NCBI GenBank assembly: GCA_046728115.1
Contig: JBKPDW010000272.1
Coordinates: 1 to 9,196, forward strand
From: CAVSWN01 sp046728115
Lineage (GTDB): Bacteria > Acidobacteriota > Vicinamibacteria > Vicinamibacterales > CAVVIG01
Length of the DNA: 9,196 nt
Direction: 5' to 3'
A program made the translations under genes and the position numbers. Below the pieces are notes generated by a model. The model was not told the origin of the DNA, ran no database searches, and saw only the letters and a list, made by a program, of their open reading frames with translations. Every line of letters begins with the position of its first letter. The first letter of the stretch is position 1. Below, piece by piece: positions 5,879 to 9,196 of this stretch.

Positions 5879-6321
5879 TCACGACAGCCTAGACACCTTT
5901 TGTACCCGAGATACCTCACTCACCAGCTCGGCGAGCTGCGCCGTTTGGGCGACTGATGCGACATCCGTCTGGGAGATGATGCCGATGCAGCATCCCTGGT
6001 CGTCTACGATCGGCACTCGTCGGACCTGGTGCTGCTCCATGGTCGAGACGACGTCTGTAATCGGCGCATCCGCTCGCACAGTGACGACGGACGTCGACAT
6101 GCAGGTCTCGGCAGGATACGCCATCGGATTTTTTCCCTCGCAACCACACGACACACGATGTCCCGATCTGTGACGACGCCGATGGGTCGATCCGCCTGGT
6201 CGAGGACAGGAATTTCACCGCAATCGTATTGCACCATCATTTTCGCGAGCTGATCCAGAGCGGTGTGCGGTCTGCAGCACGCCGGATTTGCGGTCATGAA
6301 GTCACGTGCGAGTGTTTGCAT
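5879..6321 (-). pseudogene. Two-CBS-domain protein with a -1 frame change in an A6 run
   Basis: ATG at 6321 follows GGAGGG by seven bases. The zero frame encodes the first CBS motif ('MQTLARDFMTANPACCRP', 'IPVLDQADRPIGVVTDRDIVCRVV') up to codon 64, then runs into unrelated sequence ending at 6004. The -1 frame resumes at once with 'NPMAYPAETCMSTSVVTVRADAPITDVVSTMEQHQVRRVPIVDDQGCCIGIISQTDVASVA' and ends at TGA 5879-5881. Joined at the six As (complement of 6129-6134), the product is 147 residues and reads 'VAREKNPM', the spacing normal for this family ('VA..KNP'). This looks like a one-base loss in an A7 run, but slippage on the run or a sequencing error would give the same picture. CBS pairs bind adenine nucleotides and would sense energy state. 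The gene sits 54 bases after the trehalose gene. Confidence 0.82.
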
Positions 6322-6375
6322 CGTGGTTCCCTCCAATGAGCGATTTCGCCACGATCGTGTCAAGTCATCTGCGTC

Positions 6376-8553
6376 TTAGGGAAGCAACGCCCTCAAGAAC
6401 TTGCGTGTGGCCACGGGATCGTGCAGCCGAAGGCCCGCGAGACTCGCGCCCGAACCCACGTGCACCGCGACCGCAGAAGGCGGCAACGCTGCGAACAGTT
6501 CCTCATCGGTCCGGTCATCGCCGACAGCCAAGATGGCCGCGGGCGGCGTGTCCCGGGAAAGGAGTCGCTGGACCACTGCGGCCTTGCTGGCGCCGCGCGC
6601 CCGAACTTCCAGGACTCTCTTGCCCTCCATGATCTCGATGGGACGGTCGACCATGGCCTTCGACAGCACCAACCGAAGTTCGCGTGCCTGCACTCGTCCG
6701 TACCGTCGTGCGGCTTGACGGTAATGCCATGTGATCGAGGCTTGTTTTTCCTCAACGAACGCGCCGGGCGTGGCAGCGCTGAACTCCTCCATGATGGCGT
6801 GGACCTCCGGCATCCAATCACAGCAGGGGACGGTGAGTGTCGACTCCCATTCATCGGCGTTGCCTTCCCGAAACCAGACGCCGTGTTCGGCCCATAGTCC
6901 GATGGGCAGCGCGCCGAACCACGTGTCGAGCGTGTCGCGCGCCCGCCCGCTGACCATCTGCACGATCGTATTCGGCCGTCGCCCGAGGGCCCCGAGCAGG
7001 CTGATGAGGTCGGAATCGGGCAGCGCCTGGTTCGGAGTATTCGCGATAGGGACGAGCGTGCCGTCGTAATCGAGCAGAATCGCCAAGACGCTGGCGGCCC
7101 GCAACTGTCCGAGGGTCTCATCGAGGGCGGCCGCCGTCGGCCGCTGATCCGTCCCGGTTTCCTGTTCGAGGGCTCGGACGAAATCGTTGGCCCAGCGGTG
7201 CACGTCGTGCGCCATGAGCCAGCGCCGCATGGCACTCATGCGCGCGGATCGCTCGGCAGGCGCCATGGCCAGCGCGACCTGCATTTTCGCCGTCAGATCG
7301 CCCACATCGTACGCGTTCACGGACACCGCCTCGTGCAACTCTTCTGCCGCGCCCGCGAACTCGCTCAAGACGAGTACGCCGTCATCATCGACGCGCGACG
7401 CGACGTATTCCTTGGCAACCAGATTCATCCCGTCCCGCAGGGGAGTCACCAGCATCACGTCAGCGGCGCGATAGAGCGCCACGAGCCGCTCGGACGAGAC
7501 CGACTGATGGAGGTAATGAATCGGGACCGACGTCACTGTTCCGTAGGTGCCGTTGATGCGGCCGATCATCTCCTCGAGTTCGCGACGAAACTCCTGGTAG
7601 CTGGGGACCGCGTCACGTGACGGCACGGCCACCTGAATCAGGCGGAGACCGTCGCGAAGCGAGGGGTCGTCCTGGAGCAGGCGCTCGAAAGCGACCAATC
7701 GTTGACGAAGCCCCTTGGTGTAATCGAGGCGGTCGACGCCCAGCAGCAGTCGGCGGTCGCCCACGTCGCGCCTAATGGCGGCGAGTTCTTCCTGAACGGC
7801 AGATGAGACCGACAGCTGTCGAAACGCTTCCGCGTCAATCCCCATCGGGAAGACACCAAACCGTACCTGCCGCTGTTCGAGCCACACGCGGTCTTCCTCC
7901 GGCTCGATGCCCGAGAGGTATCCGAGCGCGGCGGCAAAATGGTGCACGTACGCGTAGGTATGGAAGCCGACCAGATCGGCGCCGAGCAGACCCTCGAGGA
8001 TTTCTCGACGCCAGGGAAGGATGCGGAAGACCTCATCGGCGGGGAACGGGATGTGGAGAAAGAATCCGATGCGAGCGTCCGGCAGCCGTCGCCGGAGCAG
8101 GCCTGGGAGGAGCAGCAGCTGATAGTCGTGCACCCAGATCATGTCGCCCGACTGATACTGGGCCACGACGAGATCCGCGAAGCGCTCATTGACGCGCTCG
8201 TAGGTGTGCCACGTCGTCGGACTGAGGGGAATGCGCTCGAGGAGGTAGTGGAACACCGGCCAGAGGACGCCGTTCGAGAAGTCCTCGTAGTACTCACGCA
8301 CCTCGGCATCCGTCAGATACAGAGGGAGGATGCCACGTTCGGCGAGCTCACGGTCGACCCTCTCGCGCTGCGACGGCGCGAGATCCTGGGTTACGCCAGG
8401 CCAGCCAATCCACACGCCACTCGAACGCTCGTGATACTGACGAAGACCGGTCGCGAGGCCGCCGGACGCGGCCGACACGAGAACCTGATCATCGTCAACT
8501 TGCACCGTGATGGGCAGACGGTTTGAAACGATGAGCACGCGACGAGGCGCCAT
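6376..8553 (-). CDS. otsA-otsB fusion: Bifunctional trehalose-6-phosphate synthase/phosphatase (OtsA-OtsB fusion)
   Basis: 725 residues. Residues 1 to about 465 are a GT20 trehalose-6-phosphate synthase: 'SNRLP' (10-14), 'GGLATGL' (31-37), 'WIGWPG' (48-53), 'WPVFHY' (98-103), 'VHDYQLLLLP' with D143, 'FFLHIPFP' (164-171), 'FPMGID', 'GVDRLDYTKG' with R275 and K280, and 'LRDGMNLVAKEY' with D374 and E382. It joins UDP-glucose and glucose-6-phosphate. Residues from about 485 are a HAD trehalose-phosphatase: 'DYDGTL' with D495 and D497, 'VSGR' (534-537), 'AEHG', K657 and 'VGDDRTDE' with D679 and D680. The pair makes trehalose in one cytoplasmic polypeptide. No catalytic residue is missing. It is first in a minus-strand set with the CBS and unknown genes. 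The Shine-Dalgarno site is weak, and an inverted repeat lies just upstream of the ATG. Confidence 0.96.
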   Translation of the reverse strand: MAPRRVLIVSNRLPITVQVDDDQVLVSAASGGLATGLRQYHERSSGVWIGWPGVTQDLAPSQRERVDRELAERGILPLYLTDAEVREYYEDFSNGVLWPVFHYLLERIPLSPTTWHTYERVNERFADLVVAQYQSGDMIWVHDYQLLLLPGLLRRRLPDARIGFFLHIPFPADEVFRILPWRREILEGLLGADLVGFHTYAYVHHFAAALGYLSGIEPEEDRVWLEQRQVRFGVFPMGIDAEAFRQLSVSSAVQEELAAIRRDVGDRRLLLGVDRLDYTKGLRQRLVAFERLLQDDPSLRDGLRLIQVAVPSRDAVPSYQEFRRELEEMIGRINGTYGTVTSVPIHYLHQSVSSERLVALYRAADVMLVTPLRDGMNLVAKEYVASRVDDDGVLVLSEFAGAAEELHEAVSVNAYDVGDLTAKMQVALAMAPAERSARMSAMRRWLMAHDVHRWANDFVRALEQETGTDQRPTAAALDETLGQLRAASVLAILLDYDGTLVPIANTPNQALPDSDLISLLGALGRRPNTIVQMVSGRARDTLDTWFGALPIGLWAEHGVWFREGNADEWESTLTVPCCDWMPEVHAIMEEFSAATPGAFVEEKQASITWHYRQAARRYGRVQARELRLVLSKAMVDRPIEIMEGKRVLEVRARGASKAAVVQRLLSRDTPPAAILAVGDDRTDEELFAALPPSAVAVHVGSGASLAGLRLHDPVATRKFLRALLP

Positions 8554-8562
8554 CCGTTAGTG

Positions 8563-8584
8563 TATCGCGTCGATTGTCGCGATA
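8563..8584. promoter_or_regulatory. 22-base dyad just upstream of the trehalose gene start
   Basis: TATCGCG (8563-8569) and CGCGATA (8578-8584) are perfect inverted repeats around an 8-base spacer, ending 10 bases before the ATG at 8553. The position overlaps where the ribosome site should be, so it could be an operator or a translation-limiting hairpin. No binding protein is identified. Confidence 0.4.
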
Positions 8585-8621
8585 GGGTCCGCCACTACCG
8601 CCATTGGCTATGTGCTTGTCG

Positions 8622-8642
8622 AGCTCCGCATTCTCGGGAGCT
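8622..8642. other. Hairpin in the trehalose gene leader region
   Basis: AGCTCC (8622-8627) pairs with GGAGCT (8637-8642) across nine bases. It lies between the dyad near the trehalose gene and the IS end at 8657. It has no T-run and its meaning is unclear. I could not identify a convincing promoter in 8554-8656. Confidence 0.25.
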
Positions 8643-8656
8643 GGACCGCTGGGCGG

Positions 8657-8702
8657 TGTCCCTCGCCGATATCGCGTCCGGGCAAAAATCATTGACCTTG
8701 GC
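8657..8702 (+). repeat. Insertion-sequence end (copy 2 of the shared terminal sequence)
   Basis: TGTCCCTCGCCGATATCGCG and the following bases align with 2968-3011. It lies 35 bases past the stop codon of transposase remnant D, the place expected for the right terminus of that element. Confidence 0.6.
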
Positions 8703-8737
8703 GCAGTTGTGCTCCGCAAATACTTTGATAGCGCCGC

Positions 8738-9073
8738 TCACGCGACTGCCTCGAGACGGTACTCGTGGTGCAACCCGCCCAAAATCGGCGTCGCGACGAC
8801 TCGATGATCACTGGGCAGTTCGTGGCCCGTCGACGCGACCACTCGGTCAGGCTGAGGATCCGGAAGCCCGGGTCCTAAGCTGCTGTGCGGTCGGCCTCGA
8901 TTGTAATGGCTGATCCACTCCCGAAGAATGGCGCGAAGGTGGCGCTCGGTCAGGGGAATCACGAAGTCCAAACACTCTCGACGGATTGTGCCGATCACGC
9001 GCTCGCAGAAGGTGTTCGCTTGTGGAATGCGCGCCGGCGTCTTGAGCACCGTCAGCCCTCCCTGCCAAGATAG
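8738..9073 (-). pseudogene. Integrase-type transposase remnant D (C-terminal part)
   Basis: Minus strand, open frame with ATG at 9097, though recognisable homology begins only at 'GLTVLKTPARIPQANTFCERVIGTIRRECLD' (from about 9060). It continues with 'VIPLTERHLRAILREWISHYNRGRPHSSLG' and ends with 'VVATPILGGLHHEYRLEAVA' and TGA. This is the last third of an rve-type transposase and holds only the Glu of the DDE set. The frame is uninterrupted, but the N-terminal two thirds are gone. It resembles remnant C closely enough to be the same family, and C ends where D's extra C-terminal part begins. Confidence 0.82.
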
Positions 9074-9081
9074 GTGAGACA
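9061..9081 (-). repeat. Possible opposite IS end of remnant D
   Basis: Read on the minus strand from 9081 the sequence begins TGTCTCACCTATC, loosely similar to the TGTCCCTCGCCGATATC end at 8657. If it is the other terminus, 8657-9081 is a 425-base internally deleted element. The similarity is short and gapped. Confidence 0.3.
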
Positions 9082-9128
9082 CTTTACCCCTCGTCAATTA
9101 GTGTGCAGGGCGGGGAGATGAATCATTG

Positions 9129-9196
9129 ATGGATGCGACCCGCAACCTGTTGGCACGACAGACGATCGTGGGGGAGCCGGAGCGAAGGGACGGCGA
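9129..9196 (+). CDS. Possible start of a gene running off the window
   Basis: ATG at 9129 opens a frame reading 'MDATRNLLARQTIVGEPERRDG' to the window edge, with GGGGAG about 12 bases upstream, rather far for a ribosome site. I do not recognise the sequence. Too little is visible to be sure it is a gene. Confidence 0.2.
   Translation, partial: MDATRNLLARQTIVGEPERRDG

Noticed and set aside
7939..8526. Plus-strand open frame of 195 codons opposite the trehalose gene
   Set aside because: It is antisense to the conserved GT20 domain, with low-complexity charged sequence and no ribosome site.
1..9196. CRISPR array, tRNA or rRNA genes
   Set aside because: No regularly spaced short repeats and no recognisable tRNA or rRNA segments were seen on reading both strands.

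Overview
High-GC bacterial DNA with the look of a soil Acidobacteriota genome. This is an inference from three things: the GC-rich codon use, a secreted 'DFSGSW' Gly-rich lipocalin-like protein of a kind common in that phylum, and the dense mixture of IS110, IS6 and integrase-type insertion-sequence relics. No rRNA, tRNA or CRISPR array was seen.

Layout. (1) 1-453: C-terminal end of a YVTN-type beta-propeller protein. (2) about 568-1833: a 1.26 kb IS110-family element of IS1111 type, inserted on the minus strand between the propeller gene and a Rieske gene. Its transposase has one in-frame amber codon. The noncoding region downstream of the transposase encodes a foldable RNA with a target-binding loop whose two guide segments match both flanks of the insertion. 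(3) 1844-2938: a Tat-exported Rieske iron-sulfur protein and a secreted lipocalin-like protein, both plus strand. (4) 2968-5240: an insertion-sequence graveyard. An IS6-family element (3214-4063, with 12-bp terminal inverted repeats) sits between two non-collinear remnants of integrase-type transposases, followed by about 290 bases with no gene and a third remnant on the minus strand. (5) 8553 to 5381, minus strand: an operon encoding a bifunctional trehalose-6-phosphate synthase/phosphatase (OtsA-OtsB fusion), a two-CBS-domain protein broken by a -1 frame change in an A6 run, and a conserved protein of unknown function. (6) 8657-9081: a short relic of the same integrase-type insertion-sequence family, with a recognisable end sequence. 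(7) 9082-9196: essentially unassigned.

How the parts relate. The propeller, Rieske and lipocalin-like genes probably formed a co-oriented set for periplasmic functions before the IS1111-type element separated the first two. The trehalose operon makes trehalose from UDP-glucose and glucose-6-phosphate in one polypeptide. The CBS protein is a plausible energy or nucleotide sensor linked to it. The operon lies between two relics (4978-5237 and 8738-9073) that share a 91-base direct repeat, so it could be lost or duplicated by homologous recombination.

The most interesting signal is the RNA at about 575-760 on the minus strand. A 9-bp plus 4-bp stem closes a loop holding a 12-base guide identical to the plus-strand flank at 559-570 and a 7-base guide complementary to the plus-strand flank at 1836-1842. 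The strand polarity is that of a bridge RNA (seekRNA), so the insertion appears to preserve both the programming RNA and the target it selected.
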